A DNA stretch of 64,000 nucleotides from Kitasatospora sp. NBC_00458 (GTDB taxonomy: Bacteria > Actinomycetota > Actinomycetes > Streptomycetales > Streptomycetaceae). The notes under the pieces were generated by a model. That model did no database searches. It had not been told where the DNA came from and saw only the letters and a program-made list of their open reading frames with translations. Both the position numbers and the translations under genes were made by a program. Position 1 is the stretch's first letter. Each line of letters opens with the position of its first letter. Location: the NCBI RefSeq assembly GCF_036013975.1, contig NZ_CP107904.1, positions 310,001 to 374,000 on the forward strand. The letters are read 5' to 3'. Shown here in pieces: positions 19,695 to 31,056 of the stretch.

Positions 19695-21176
19695 CTTGGG
19701 TTCTAACGGTCCTCGCAACACCCGTGATCGATGGGAGTTGCGGGGACCGTGGGCGTTGGACGCGATGATCTTTCGGGGTTGAGGGAGCGTTTCCTTGCGC
19801 GGCTGGATGCCGTGGGGAACGTGACCGTGGTGGCGCGTGAGCTGGGGATGAACCGGAACACCGCCTTCGGCTGGGCCCGGAAGGCCGGACAGAGCTCGGT
19901 GCGCCTGCCACGGCGGCACCCCGGGCGCGACGAGTACGAGCGGCTCCGGGCCGGGGGTGTCGCGCGTCAGGAGGCGGCCCGGCGGGTCGGTGTGAGCGAG
20001 CGCACGGCCAGGGACTGGGACCAGGGCGTCAAGAAGAGTGCCATGACGCGGACCTATCCCGACGGCCGCCGTGTCGACTACGCCACCGGGACCGTCACGA
20101 TGTGCGGTGTGACCACGGCACCAGTGGGCCTGACGGCCCTGGAACAGCAACTGCACCCGAGGTTCCTGACACTGGCCGAGCGCGAACGGATACGGGATCT
20201 CCAGGCACTCGGTCAGTCGTTGCGGGCGATCGGACGTGCCCTGGGGCGGCCGGCGAGCACGGTCAAGCGGGAGATCGACGCGAACTCGGGCAGCAAGGGA
20301 TACCAGCCCTACGCGGCCCACCGGGCGGCCGCCGCACGCAGGCCCCGGCCCAAGGAGCGCAAGCTGCTGCGCGAGGGACGACTGCGCGGCTTCGTGCAGG
20401 ACAGACTGCGCGTCCGGTGGTCACCGGAACAGATCTGCCACGCTCTACCGACGGAGCATCCCGACGACGAGAGCATGCGGGTGAGCGTGGAAACGATCTA
20501 CCAGGCGCTGTACTTCCAGGCCCGTGGCGGCCTGAAACGGGAAGTACAGGCAGCCGTCCGCTCCGGCCGGACCCGCCGCAAACCCCGCCGCGACCCCGAG
20601 CGGCGCACCCCGCGGTTCATCGACCCGATGGTGATGATCAGCGACCGACCCGCCGACGTCGAGGACCGGGCCGTGCCCGGTCACTGGGAAGGGGACCTGA
20701 TCATCGGCGCGGGCGGCCGCTCCGCGATCGCCACCCTGGTCGAGCGCAGCACCCGTTACACCATGCTGGTCCACCTGCCGGGCGGTGCCCACGACGCCGA
20801 GACCGTCCGCGACGGCCTCGTCCGCACCATCCAGACCCTGCCCGCCCACCTGCGCGGCTCCCTCACCTGGGACCAGGGCAGCGAGATGGCACGCCACAGG
20901 CAGTTCACCATGGCCACCGGCATGCCCGTCTACTTCTGCGACCCCGCCTCACCCTGGCAACGCGGTTCGAACGAGAACACGAACGGGCTCCTGCGGCAGT
21001 ACTTCCCGAAGGGAACCGACCTCAGCCCGCACAGCCCCGAAGACCTCGAACACGTCGCCCAAGAACTCAACGGCCGCCCACGCAAGACGCTCGGCTGGGA
21101 TACCCCAGCCGAGCGTCTACGTGATCTACTCACCACCTAAAACCAAGTGGTGTTGCGACGACCCCTTGAACCCAAG
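19695..21176 (+). mobile_element. IS30-family insertion sequence, apparently complete
   Basis: The element is 1482 bp. Its ends are imperfect inverted repeats: CTTGGGTTC...CGCAACACC on the left (19695-19722) pairs with the complement of the right end (21149-21176); about 24 of 28 positions agree by eye. A CAC direct repeat flanks it (19692-19694 and 21177-21179), consistent with the 2-3 bp target duplication of IS30. It carries one intact transposase. Insertion into the loop of a hairpin matches the known liking of IS30 elements for palindromic targets. Confidence 0.85.
19731..21140 (+). CDS. IS30-family transposase
   Basis: The product is 469 aa and intact. Two N-terminal helix-turn-helix regions are visible: VVARELGMNRNTAFGWARKAG and the IS30 HTH LTLAERERIRDLQALGQSLRAIGRALGRPASTVKREI. 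The integrase core follows: GHWEGDLIIG (first Asp), TWDQGSEMARH (second Asp) and SPWQRGSNENTNGLLRQYFPKGTDLS with catalytic Glu in the ENTNG phrase, ending LNGRPRKTLGWDTPAE. This completes the DDE set. It fills nearly the whole element and is likely functional. Confidence 0.95.
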   Translation: MGVAGTVGVGRDDLSGLRERFLARLDAVGNVTVVARELGMNRNTAFGWARKAGQSSVRLPRRHPGRDEYERLRAGGVARQEAARRVGVSERTARDWDQGVKKSAMTRTYPDGRRVDYATGTVTMCGVTTAPVGLTALEQQLHPRFLTLAERERIRDLQALGQSLRAIGRALGRPASTVKREIDANSGSKGYQPYAAHRAAAARRPRPKERKLLREGRLRGFVQDRLRVRWSPEQICHALPTEHPDDESMRVSVETIYQALYFQARGGLKREVQAAVRSGRTRRKPRRDPERRTPRFIDPMVMISDRPADVEDRAVPGHWEGDLIIGAGGRSAIATLVERSTRYTMLVHLPGGAHDAETVRDGLVRTIQTLPAHLRGSLTWDQGSEMARHRQFTMATGMPVYFCDPASPWQRGSNENTNGLLRQYFPKGTDLSPHSPEDLEHVAQELNGRPRKTLGWDTPAERLRDLLTT

Positions 21177-21308
21177 CACCGCCCCGGGCCCCTCCGTGTG
21201 TCCGCTTCCGGACGGCCGACCGGGCACGGGACGGCACGGCGCGGCACGCCCGGACCACCGGGCGGGGGCGGGCACGGGCACGGGCACGGACGCCGGGGCC
21301 CCGCGGGT

Positions 21309-22295
21309 TCAGGGGCAGCGGTAGGGGAACGAGGTGGCCGCGGTCCTGGCCTGCGGAGCCAGGATCTCCAGGGTCGCGGTGGCGTCGAACGACCCCCGGC
21401 CCTCGAAGCTCCAGCGCAGCACCAGCTCGGTGCGGTGGGTGCCGGAGCGGACGTCCTGGCGGATCTCGCCGGAGGTGGTGCCGTCGCTGCGCAGCCAGCG
21501 GTACCGGACGGTTCCGGCCCCGCCCCTGGTCTCCAGCACGGCCGTGACCACCGCCGTGCCGCCGCAGCCGGGGCCCGCCGGATCGGCGGTGGTGACGCCG
21601 ACGCCGGTGACCTCCAGGGCGGGGCCCTGGAAGCGCCAGAACAGGAACGCCAGGACGGCCGCCGCCACCGCCACCGGCACCAGCCACCGGAGTGCCCGGC
21701 GGCGGCGCGGCTGCTCCGCACCCGGTACGGCCCGGCCGTGCCAGACGGCGGCGGCCTGCGGCGGGACGCCCGGTCCGAACCGCCGCAACTCGCCCGGGGC
21801 GAACGGGCGATCGTCCTCCGCACCCTCGCCGGGCGACGCGCCGGACGCCGCCGTGGCACCGAGCGCCGCCGTCACCCCGGGCACCGCCGAGGCGGACGGG
21901 TCCGCGCCGGGCGCAGGCGGAACGGTGCCGGGCGCGGGCGGAACGGTGCCGGGCGCGGGCGCCGGGGGCTCCGCCAGGGTGACGCTCTCCCCCGGGGCCG
22001 GTGCGCCTCCCCAGGCCCGGGGATCGAGGAACGTCGCGCTCGCGGCCTCGGTGTCCTCCAGCCCGACCGTGGCCTCGGCGTCCGGTCCGCCCGTGGCCGG
22101 TGCACCGGCGGGGCGGTCCAGCCGGACGGTCCGCTCCGGTGCCGCCGCCCCCGGGCCGAGCCGGACGGTGGCCGCCCCGCCGGAGCCGTCGGAGCCGTCG
22201 GAACCGTCGACCGCCCCGTCGGCCGGGGCGAGGCGGACGGTCCGGTCGGTGTCCGCGCCCGGTGCCGGGGCGGAGTCGGGTCGGGGCTTGGACAT
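21309..22295 (-). CDS. Single-pass membrane protein with TVRL repeats, kinase partner
   Basis: The product is 328 aa. The cytoplasmic N-terminal half is low-complexity and carries repeated T-V-R-L-type units (RTVRLAP, ATVRLGP, RTVRLDR, ATVGLED), good candidates for Ser/Thr phosphorylation or FHA docking. RRRRALRWLVPVAVAAAVLAFLFWRF (about 197-222) is the only membrane helix. The outer 105 residues form a small Cys-bracketed beta domain (GPGCGGTAVVTAVLETRGGAGTVRYRWLRSDG...FPYRCP). The outer end of the adjacent kinase has the same layout. ATG 22295 follows GGAGGAG. It is the gene directly downstream of the kinase, 115 bp away. Family unknown to me. Confidence 0.75.
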   Translation of the reverse strand: MSKPRPDSAPAPGADTDRTVRLAPADGAVDGSDGSDGSGGAATVRLGPGAAAPERTVRLDRPAGAPATGGPDAEATVGLEDTEAASATFLDPRAWGGAPAPGESVTLAEPPAPAPGTVPPAPGTVPPAPGADPSASAVPGVTAALGATAASGASPGEGAEDDRPFAPGELRRFGPGVPPQAAAVWHGRAVPGAEQPRRRRALRWLVPVAVAAAVLAFLFWRFQGPALEVTGVGVTTADPAGPGCGGTAVVTAVLETRGGAGTVRYRWLRSDGTTSGEIRQDVRSGTHRTELVLRWSFEGRGSFDATATLEILAPQARTAATSFPYRCP

Positions 22296-22410
22296 GGCTC
22301 CTCCAGTGAGCGGGATCGGGGCGGGTCGTCAGGGCCGGGACGGGTCGTCAGGGCCCCGGCGCACGGGGCCGATGCGCCGGGGGAAGGCCAGGGGGTGGCC
22401 GGGGTGCGGA

Positions 22411-24390
22411 TCAGCGGGGCGGATCGCAGAGGTAGGCGGCCAGTTCGGAGGACGTCCTGCCGGGTTTGGCGGCGGACGGTGCGGTGCCGACGCGCACGCC
22501 CCAGGTCGGGAAGGTGTCGGCCGAGCCGAAGTCGTGCGTCCGGGTCACGGTGGCGCGACCGTCGCGGAGCGCCACGGTGTCGGTCGCGACGGTGACCGCC
22601 CGGCCGCCCGAGCTGTGGTACCAGCTCAGCGTCAGCGTCCCGGTGCCGCCGCCCTGCGCGACCACCGTGACCGTCGTGCTCAGGCTCCAGCGCCCGGCGC
22701 AGGAGAGCGAGTCCACGTTCACCGAGCCCACCGTCACCGCCGGGGCGAGCGTCGGGCTCGGCGGCGGCGAACTGGACGACGGGCCCGCGGGCGGGGTCGA
22801 CGGCGGCGCGGCGGTGCCGGCCGGGGTGGGGGCGGCGGTCGGCGCCGCGGTGGGGGCACCGGTGCCGGGCGGGGCCGGCGGCAGGCCGGTGGTCGGGGCG
22901 GCGGTGCCGGGCGGGAGCCCCGGCGGCGTGGGGGTCCCGCCGGTCGGCGCGGCCGTGGGACCGCCGCTCGGGCCCGCCGAAGGCCCGCCGGTCGGGGCGG
23001 AGGGCTTCGGGCCCGGCGTGCCCGGGCTCGGCGACGGCCCGGCCGTCGAGGCGGACGGATCCGGGCTCGTGGACGCCGGCCCCTCCGGCGAGGGGTCGCC
23101 GGGGCCGCCCGTCGCGGGGTCGCCCGTCGCGGGGCCTGCCGTCGGATCGGGCGCGCCGAGGCTGGTGGTCGCCTCCGGCGAGGTGCCGCCGACGACCGTA
23201 CGGGCACCGCCGTCGGCGGCCCCCGCCATCGCCATCCCGGCCATGCCGGCCAGGGTGGCGAGGGCCAGCGCCCCGGCGGCGGCGCCCGCGAGGGCCTTGC
23301 CGCGGGCGCCGAGGCGCACGGCGCGCCCGCCCGGGGACACGGTCTCGCGGGCGGCGCCCCGGAGGGTGTCGGCACCGGCCGCGGCCTCCGCCCCCGGCGT
23401 CCCGGTGGTGCCCACGGAGGTGTGGGCCAGCGAGGTGCCGCCGGCCGCGCCGCCCGCGCCGGGCAGCAGCAGGGCCAGCAGGGCGACCAGCGCGGTCAGG
23501 TCGAGCCGCCCCTTCTCCTCCCACTGCGGCCCGTACCCGGCCGCCGCGACCGCCTCCAGCTCCTCGACGAGCGCGGCCGCGCTGTCCGGCCGGTCCTCCG
23601 GGGACTTGGCGAGGCCGGACAGGATCAGCGGCCGGACCGGGTCCGGGGCCCGCTCGGCCGGGATCGGGGCCTCGGTGTGCTGGACGGCGAGCTCGGCGAT
23701 CGTGGTGCCGCCGTAGGGACGGGCGCCGGTGAGGCACTCGAAGAAGGTGACGGTCGCGGCGTAGACGTCCCCGGCCGGGGAGGCGGGCCGGCCGGCCCAC
23801 TGCTCCGGCGGCATGTAGGCGGGGGTGCCGGAGACGTCGCGGTCGTCACCGCTCGGGACCGCGATGCCGAAGTCGACCAGCTTGGACGTGCCGCCGGTGT
23901 CCACCAGGACGTTCGCGGGCTTGTAGTCGCGGTGGACCACCCCGGCCCCGTGCGCGGCGGCCAGGCCGAGCAGCGAGCCCTTCAGCACGACCAGGGCGGC
24001 TTCCGGGGTGGTGGCGCCCTCCGCGCGGAGCAGGTCGCGCAGCGCGATCCCGTCCACCAGCTCCATCACGATGGCCGCGCCGCGCTCGCCCTCCACGTAC
24101 TCGTAGAGCCGGGTGACGTGCGGGGAGTCGATTCCGGCGAGGACCCGGGCCTCCGCGCGCAGACCGGGCGTGCCGGCGGAGCCGCGCAGGTACTTGATCG
24201 CGACGGGCGTGCCGGTCTCCCGGTGCCGGGCGAGGACCACCCGGCCGCTCGCCCCGGCCCCGAGCTCCCGCTCGTGGAGGTACTCGGGAAGCTCCCAGGG
24301 CCGCTCGTCGGCGGGCACCCGGGCGTCGCCCGCGGCGGGGGCGCTTCCGCCCCCGGTCGGTCTGTGGTCCTGCTGCTTCCGGTCGTCCAT
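22411..24390 (-). CDS. Transmembrane Ser/Thr protein kinase (PknB type)
   Basis: The product is 659 aa. The kinase domain is at about residues 36-300: glycine loop LGAGASGRVVLARH, VAIKYL (Lys), VVHRDYKPANVLV (catalytic loop, Tyr in place of the usual Leu), LVDFGIAV (DFG), SGTPAYMPPEQW and GDVYAATVTFFECLTGARPY. A hydrophobic stretch (ALVALLALLLPGAG) and a later one (ALAGAAAGALALATLAGMAG, about 390-410) give one or two membrane spans. A 170-residue Pro/Thr/Ser-rich stalk leads to a C-terminal beta domain with two Cys (SLSCAGRWSLSTTV...AAYLCDPPR), no PASTA repeats. The ATG at 24390 is the first Met before the kinase fold. The 281 bp upstream, to the LysR stop, has a CGACCGCC tandem repeat near its far end and no gene. 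Confidence 0.9.
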   Translation of the reverse strand: MDDRKQQDHRPTGGGSAPAAGDARVPADERPWELPEYLHERELGAGASGRVVLARHRETGTPVAIKYLRGSAGTPGLRAEARVLAGIDSPHVTRLYEYVEGERGAAIVMELVDGIALRDLLRAEGATTPEAALVVLKGSLLGLAAAHGAGVVHRDYKPANVLVDTGGTSKLVDFGIAVPSGDDRDVSGTPAYMPPEQWAGRPASPAGDVYAATVTFFECLTGARPYGGTTIAELAVQHTEAPIPAERAPDPVRPLILSGLAKSPEDRPDSAAALVEELEAVAAAGYGPQWEEKGRLDLTALVALLALLLPGAGGAAGGTSLAHTSVGTTGTPGAEAAAGADTLRGAARETVSPGGRAVRLGARGKALAGAAAGALALATLAGMAGMAMAGAADGGARTVVGGTSPEATTSLGAPDPTAGPATGDPATGGPGDPSPEGPASTSPDPSASTAGPSPSPGTPGPKPSAPTGGPSAGPSGGPTAAPTGGTPTPPGLPPGTAAPTTGLPPAPPGTGAPTAAPTAAPTPAGTAAPPSTPPAGPSSSSPPPSPTLAPAVTVGSVNVDSLSCAGRWSLSTTVTVVAQGGGTGTLTLSWYHSSGGRAVTVATDTVALRDGRATVTRTHDFGSADTFPTWGVRVGTAPSAAKPGRTSSELAAYLCDPPR

Positions 24391-24671
24391 CGCTCCGCGC
24401 TCTCCCCGTCGCCGCCTCGGCTGTGCGGCGTCGCACCTTACGGCACCACCGCCGCTGCCTGGGACGCAGCCCGTGAGCAGCGGGTTCCGGGCCGGTGGAT
24501 CCGCGAGGTCACGATTCGGGTGATTCGCACACCGTGCCAACCGTTCGGCCGTGCGGCCGGGTTCGCGCGGCGGGATGAGGGCGGCGTGCGGGGGCGGAGC
24601 GGCGACGGCCGAGGCCGGGCGGTGCCGCTGACGACCGCCGCGACCGCCCGACCGCCCGACCGCCCGACCGC

Positions 24672-25658
24672 TCACTCCAGCAGCAGCCTCGTGCCGGGTG
24701 GCAGCTCACCCGAGCGGGCCGCGTCGTGCAGGTGGTCCAGCAGGGTCGTCCGCAGCGCCTCCGCGGCGCGGGTGAGCGGCACCTCCGAGCCGTGCGCCAC
24801 CGCGATGGTCCGGCCCAGGCCGGGTGCGGCGAACGGGGTCACCGCCAGCCCCGAGCGGGCCGCCACCATGCCGGGCAGCACGGCCGGCCCGAGCCCGGCC
24901 CGGACGAAGCCGAGCACCGCGTCCATCTCGCCGCCCTCCACCGCGAGCTCCGGCTCGAACCCGGCCGCCCGGCAGGCCGTCAGGGTGGCCTCGCGCAGGT
25001 CGTAGCCCTCGCGGAACATCACCAGCGGCCGGCCGCGCAGCTCCGTCACCCGGACCCCGCGCCGCCGGGCGGGCTTGCGGCCCGCGGGGGCGCGGCCGCC
25101 GGACCCGCCGGGACCGCCCTCCGCGGCCTCGCGCTCCACCAGCACCAGTTCCTCGTGCAGCAGCTCGGTGACGGCCAGCGGGTGCGCGGACTGGCTTCCC
25201 GCGCCGTTGCGCCGGGTGATGACCAGCGCGAGGTCCAGCTCGCCCGAGGTCAGCGCGGGCACCAGGTCACCCGAGCCGCCCTCGCGGACCACCAGCGCGA
25301 CCCCGGGGTGCCGGTCCCGGAAGGCCCGGAGCACGTCCGGCACCAGGCTGGTGCAGAGGCTCGGGGGCGCACCCAGCCGGACCCGGCCGCGGCGCAGCTG
25401 GACGGTCTCCTGGACGGCGTGGCGTGCGCTCTCGGTGTCGGCGATGATGCGCCGGGCGAGCGGCAGCAGTGCCTCACCGGCGTCGGTCAGGGCGATGTTG
25501 CCGCGTGCGCGGTGGAACAGCTCGGCGCCCAACTCCCTTTCCAGGGAGCGGATCTGTTGCGAGAGCGACGGCTGGGCCACGTGCGCCGCCTCGGCGGCCC
25601 GGGTGAAGTGGCGGGTCTCGGCGACGGCCAGGAAGTAGCGGAGTTGCTGGAGCTGCAC
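24672..25658 (-). CDS. LysR-family transcriptional regulator
   Basis: The product is 328 aa. Residues 1-60 are the winged helix-turn-helix (QLQQLRYFLAVAETRHFTRAAEAAHVAQPSLSQQIRSLERELGAELFHR), followed by the linker helix and a periplasmic-binding-like effector domain with PPSLCTSLVPDVLRAFRDRHPGV and LDAVLGFVRAGLGPAVLP-type phrases. A Gly/Arg/Ala-rich insertion lies near residues 180-205. GTG 25658 is the start that gives the canonical MQLQQL N-terminus; the frame extends upstream into the operator. It diverges from the succinate dehydrogenase operon and very likely controls it. Confidence 0.93.
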   Translation of the reverse strand: MQLQQLRYFLAVAETRHFTRAAEAAHVAQPSLSQQIRSLERELGAELFHRARGNIALTDAGEALLPLARRIIADTESARHAVQETVQLRRGRVRLGAPPSLCTSLVPDVLRAFRDRHPGVALVVREGGSGDLVPALTSGELDLALVITRRNGAGSQSAHPLAVTELLHEELVLVEREAAEGGPGGSGGRAPAGRKPARRRGVRVTELRGRPLVMFREGYDLREATLTACRAAGFEPELAVEGGEMDAVLGFVRAGLGPAVLPGMVAARSGLAVTPFAAPGLGRTIAVAHGSEVPLTRAAEALRTTLLDHLHDAARSGELPPGTRLLLE

Positions 25659-25693
25659 CCGGCCAGGATAGGCCCGCCCGGCGGCCCGGCACG

Positions 25694-25708
25694 ATAGGCC
25701 AGGGCTAT
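25694..25708. promoter_or_regulatory. LysR-type operator (ATAG-N7-CTAT)
   Basis: ATAGGCCAGGGCTAT is a near-palindrome of the T-N11-A type bound by LysR proteins. It is in the 109-bp gap between the divergent LysR and sdhC genes, 36 bp from the LysR start and 60 bp from sdhC. Confidence 0.55.
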
Positions 25709-25767
25709 GGTCGTGAGCCGTATCATGTCTTGGACGCACCACCGTCCGTGTCCTTACCGTTGGCGCC

Positions 25768-26468
25768 ATGACAACCGCGACACGGACGGCCCGGCATCCG
25801 TCCATCCTGCTGACCCTGTGGCGGTCGACCGTCGGCAAGAAGGCGGTCATGGCCGTCAGCGGACTGGTCATGCTGCTCTACCTGGTCGCGCACATGCTGG
25901 GGAACCTCAAGGTCTTCTTCGGGCCCGAGGACATCAACGGCTACGCGGCCTGGCTGCGGACCCTCGGCCAGCCCTTCCTCGGGCACGAGTGGTTCCTCTG
26001 GATCGCCCGGGTCGGCCTGCTGGCCGCCGTGGTGCTGCACGGCGTGGCCGCGTACCAGCTGAGCCGGCGCGACCTCGCGGCCCGTCCGAGCAAGTACGCG
26101 CACCAGCGGCGGCGGGCGAGCTACGCGACCCGGACCATGCGCTGGGGCGGGGTGATCCTGGCGCTGTTCATCGTCTGGCACGTCCTCGACCTGACCACGC
26201 TGACCGTGAACCCCAACGCCGAGCACGGCAAGCCGTACCAGAACATCGTGGCCTCGTTCGGGACGTGGTACGGCTGCACGATCTACATCGTGGCGATGCT
26301 CGCCGTCGGCCTGCACGTCCGGCACGGCTTCTGGAGCGCCGCGCAGACCCTCGGCGCCAACAACGCCCGCCGGGACCGCGCGCTGAAGCTGACCGCCGAC
26401 GGCCTGGCCCTGCTGCTGACCGCGGGCTTCCTGTCCGTCCCCGTGGCCGTGATGACCGGAGTGGTGAG

Positions 26469-26472
<4 letters not shown>
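25768..26472 (+). CDS. sdhC: Succinate dehydrogenase cytochrome b subunit
   Basis: The product is 234 aa with five predicted membrane helices, the single-anchor (type B) form that binds two hemes b and passes electrons to menaquinone. Helices start at [31 protein letters not shown], with His residues in VAHMLG, GVAAY-side [17 protein letters not shown] and [13 protein letters not shown] as likely heme ligands. It is the first gene of a three-gene operon; its TGA overlaps the TTG start of sdhA. Confidence 0.93.
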
Positions 26473-28423
<1,951 letters not shown>

Positions 28424-28427
<4 letters not shown>

Positions 28428-29164
28428 ACCTCACCCTTCGGATCTGGCGCCAGGCGGGCCCCGACACGCCCGGCTCGATGACCACCTACCAGGTCGGCGG
28501 GATCAGCCCGGACATGTCCTTCCTGGAGATGCTCGACAGCCTCAACGAGGAGCTGATCACCCGCGGCGACACGCCCGTCGCCTTCGACCACGACTGCCGC
28601 GAGGGCATCTGCGGCGCCTGCGGCATGGTCATCAACGGCCGGGCGCACGGCCCCGAGCGGACCACCACCTGCCAGCTGCACATGCGGCACTTCGCCGACG
28701 GCGACACCATCGACGTCGAGCCGTGGCGCGCGGCGGCGTTCCCCGTGGTCAAGGACCTGGTGGTGGACCGCTCGGCGTTCGACCGGATCATCGGCGCGGG
28801 CGGCTACATCACCGCCCCGACCGGCAGCGCCCCCGACGCGCACGCCACCCCGGTGCCCAAGGAGGCGGCCGACACCGCCTTCGAGCACGCCGAGTGCATC
28901 GGCTGCGGCGCGTGCGTGGCCGCCTGCCCGAACGGCTCGGCGATGCTCTTCACCTCCGCGAAGGTGGTCCACCTGAACGTCCTCCCGCAGGGCGCCCCGG
29001 AGCGGAGGTCGCGGGTGCGCGACATGGTCTCCGCGATGGACGCCGAGGGGTTCGGCGGCTGCACCAACACCGGCGAGTGCGCGACCGCCTGCCCGAAGGG
29101 CATCCCGCTGCCCAGCATCGCCGCGATGAACCGCGAGTTCCTGCGCAGCACGCTGGGGGGCTGA
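28424..29164 (+). CDS. sdhB: Succinate dehydrogenase iron-sulfur subunit
   Basis: The product is 246 aa and starts at GTG 28424, overlapping the sdhA stop by GTGA. All cluster ligands are present: [2Fe-2S] [15 protein letters not shown]...TTTCQ, [4Fe-4S] [14 protein letters not shown] and [3Fe-4S] [17 protein letters not shown]. It passes electrons from the flavoprotein to the membrane heme/quinone site. A strong hairpin follows the stop. Confidence 0.96.
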
Positions 29165-29195
29165 GGCACCCGCCGCGCCCCCCGGTCCGCCCTCC

Positions 29196-29240
29196 GGCCG
29201 TCCGCGGCCCCCTCCCGTCGGGGTGGGGCCGCGGACGGCC
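29196..29240. terminator. Bidirectional terminator hairpin after sdhB
   Basis: A 16-bp perfect stem (GGCCGTCCGCGGCCCC and complement) with a 13-nt loop lies between convergent sdhB and sulfatase genes. Confidence 0.75.
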
Positions 29241-29259
29241 GACCCGGCCGCCCCGGCCG

Positions 29260-31056
29260 CTACTGCGCCGGGGCGGCCGGGTCGGCCTGGTCGGGGAGTC
29301 CGCCGAGGGTGTCGGCGAGGGCGCGCAGGTCGGCGGGCCGGACGGACGGGCCCATCGCGGCGAGCCGGAACGGGGAGAGCCCGCCGAGCATCGCCCGCAG
29401 GCCGGGGTTGGCCAGCATCGGCAGCCGCTCCAGGACGGCGGCGGCGGCCCGTTCGTCCTCCAGCAGGGTGCGCAGCGGGGTGTGCACGGAGAGCGGTGCG
29501 TCGGGGAAGTCGCCCGCCTCGGGGAGGGGTTCGGCGGCGGCGAGCGCCTGCGGCTGCTGGGCGCGGACCTGGAGGTGCCCGGCGGTGACCGGGCCCTCGG
29601 CGGGCAGGCCCAGCCGTTCGAACTGGTCGGCCGGGGCGTCGGCGTCGCGCAGTGCCTGGGTGAGCAGCGCGGCCAGCTGCAGCTCCAGCTCGTCGTCGAC
29701 CAGGGGGTGTTCCTGGTCGGGGTCGGCGTAGAGGTCGAACAGCAGGGTTCCGAAGGCGTACGGGTTGCCCCAGGAGTTCGCGGGCAGGCGCAGGACGGGC
29801 ATGCCCTTGGTGAAGGGCAGCGGTCCGGCGAGGGTCGCGGGGGCCAGCTCCTGCGGGGTGAAGTGGCCGCGCATGTGGGTGGGCATCAGGGTGTGCTCGT
29901 ACAGCGGCCGGTTGCCGGCGTCCTTGCAGGCGCGCATGTAGACGTAGCGGCCGTCGGTGATGTTGACGTGCCCGCCGAAGACGCCGAACAGGCCGTGCAG
30001 CCGGACGGGGGTGTCGTGGGCGACGGTGTCGGCGAGCGCGCGGCCCTGCATGTCGGGGGTGCGCGGGACGCCGAAGTACTCCAGCAGGGTGGGCCCGAGG
30101 TCGATGGTCTGGACGAGGGCGGCGCGGCGGCCGGTGGCGCGGGTGCGCGGGTCCCAGACGAACAGCGGGGTGTGGATGTTCTCGTCGTACCAGGGCTGGA
30201 TGTTCTTGCCCCACCAGCCGCGCTCGCCGAGCAGGAGGCCGTGGTCGGTGCAGACGATCAGCAGGGTGTCGTCCCAGAGGCCGTGCTCGTCGAAGGCGTC
30301 GAGGACCCTGCCGAGCGAGTCGTCGCACATGGTGAGCAGCGCGGCGTACTCGTTGCGGGCGTGCTCGACGGCTTCGGGGCTCTCGGTGACGCGCTTGTAG
30401 TCGGGCCAGTCGAAGTGCGGGCCGTCCCAGTCGTGCGGGTAGTGCTTCTTGTGCTCGGCGTAGGAGTAGAACGGCTCGTGCGGGTCGAAGCACTCGATCT
30501 GCAGGAACCAGCGGTCCTGGTCGCGGTTGGTGGCGATGAACTCCAGGCCGGCGTCGAAGGTGCGGGTCTGCGGGTGGTCGGCGATGTCCTGCAGGTACTG
30601 GCGGTTGACCCAGTCCTGGCGCCAGGCCGGGCCGTCGCGCCAGGAGAGCGTCTCGGGGATGTCCGGGTCGGCGACGTGCCCCTTCCACTTGTCGCCCTCC
30701 TGGCCGCGGAAGAACTCGTAGCTGTCGTAGCGGTTGTGGTAGGTGGCGCCGCCGTCCTCCCAGTAGTGCTGGTGGTCGGTGACCAGGTGGGTGTAGACGC
30801 CGGCCTTGCCGAGCAGGTCGGGGACGGAGTCGTCGAAGGGCTCCAGCGGGCCCCAGGAGCGGTGCAGGAAGTTGTACCGGCCGGTGTGCATCTCGCGACG
30901 GGCCGGCATGCAGGGCATCGAGCCGCCGTAGCAGTTGTCGAAGGTGGCGGAGCGGGCGGCGAGGCGGCTGAAGTTCGGGGCCAGGGTCCAGTCGCAGCCG
31001 TAGGGCGGCAGGAAGCGGCGGTTGAGGCTGTCGAACATGACCAGGACGGCTTTCAC
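29260..31056 (-). CDS. Cysteine-type sulfatase
   Basis: The product is 598 aa. It is a type I sulfatase of the alkaline-phosphatase fold. MPCMPARREMHTGRY carries the C-x-P-x-R motif whose Cys is converted to formylglycine. Metal ligands are suggested by VMFDSLN near the start and CTDHGLLLGERGWWGKN. There is no signal peptide, so it is probably cytoplasmic. The C-terminal 130 residues are Ala/Leu/Pro-rich helices. GTG 31056 overlaps the PadR stop in a GTGA junction, so translation is coupled. The activating enzyme is encoded just across the PadR gene. Substrate not deducible. Confidence 0.92.
   Translation of the reverse strand: MKAVLVMFDSLNRRFLPPYGCDWTLAPNFSRLAARSATFDNCYGGSMPCMPARREMHTGRYNFLHRSWGPLEPFDDSVPDLLGKAGVYTHLVTDHQHYWEDGGATYHNRYDSYEFFRGQEGDKWKGHVADPDIPETLSWRDGPAWRQDWVNRQYLQDIADHPQTRTFDAGLEFIATNRDQDRWFLQIECFDPHEPFYSYAEHKKHYPHDWDGPHFDWPDYKRVTESPEAVEHARNEYAALLTMCDDSLGRVLDAFDEHGLWDDTLLIVCTDHGLLLGERGWWGKNIQPWYDENIHTPLFVWDPRTRATGRRAALVQTIDLGPTLLEYFGVPRTPDMQGRALADTVAHDTPVRLHGLFGVFGGHVNITDGRYVYMRACKDAGNRPLYEHTLMPTHMRGHFTPQELAPATLAGPLPFTKGMPVLRLPANSWGNPYAFGTLLFDLYADPDQEHPLVDDELELQLAALLTQALRDADAPADQFERLGLPAEGPVTAGHLQVRAQQPQALAAAEPLPEAGDFPDAPLSVHTPLRTLLEDERAAAAVLERLPMLANPGLRAMLGGLSPFRLAAMGPSVRPADLRALADTLGGLPDQADPAAPAQ

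Larger units (their letters stand above)
19675..21198. terminator. Peroxidase terminator split by an IS30 insertion
   Basis: CACGGAGGGGCCCGGGGC at 19675-19692 and its exact complement at 21181-21198 would form an 18-bp stem with a 3-nt loop if the intervening insertion were removed. The two arms now sit on either side of the IS, so the hairpin is disrupted. Confidence 0.8.
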
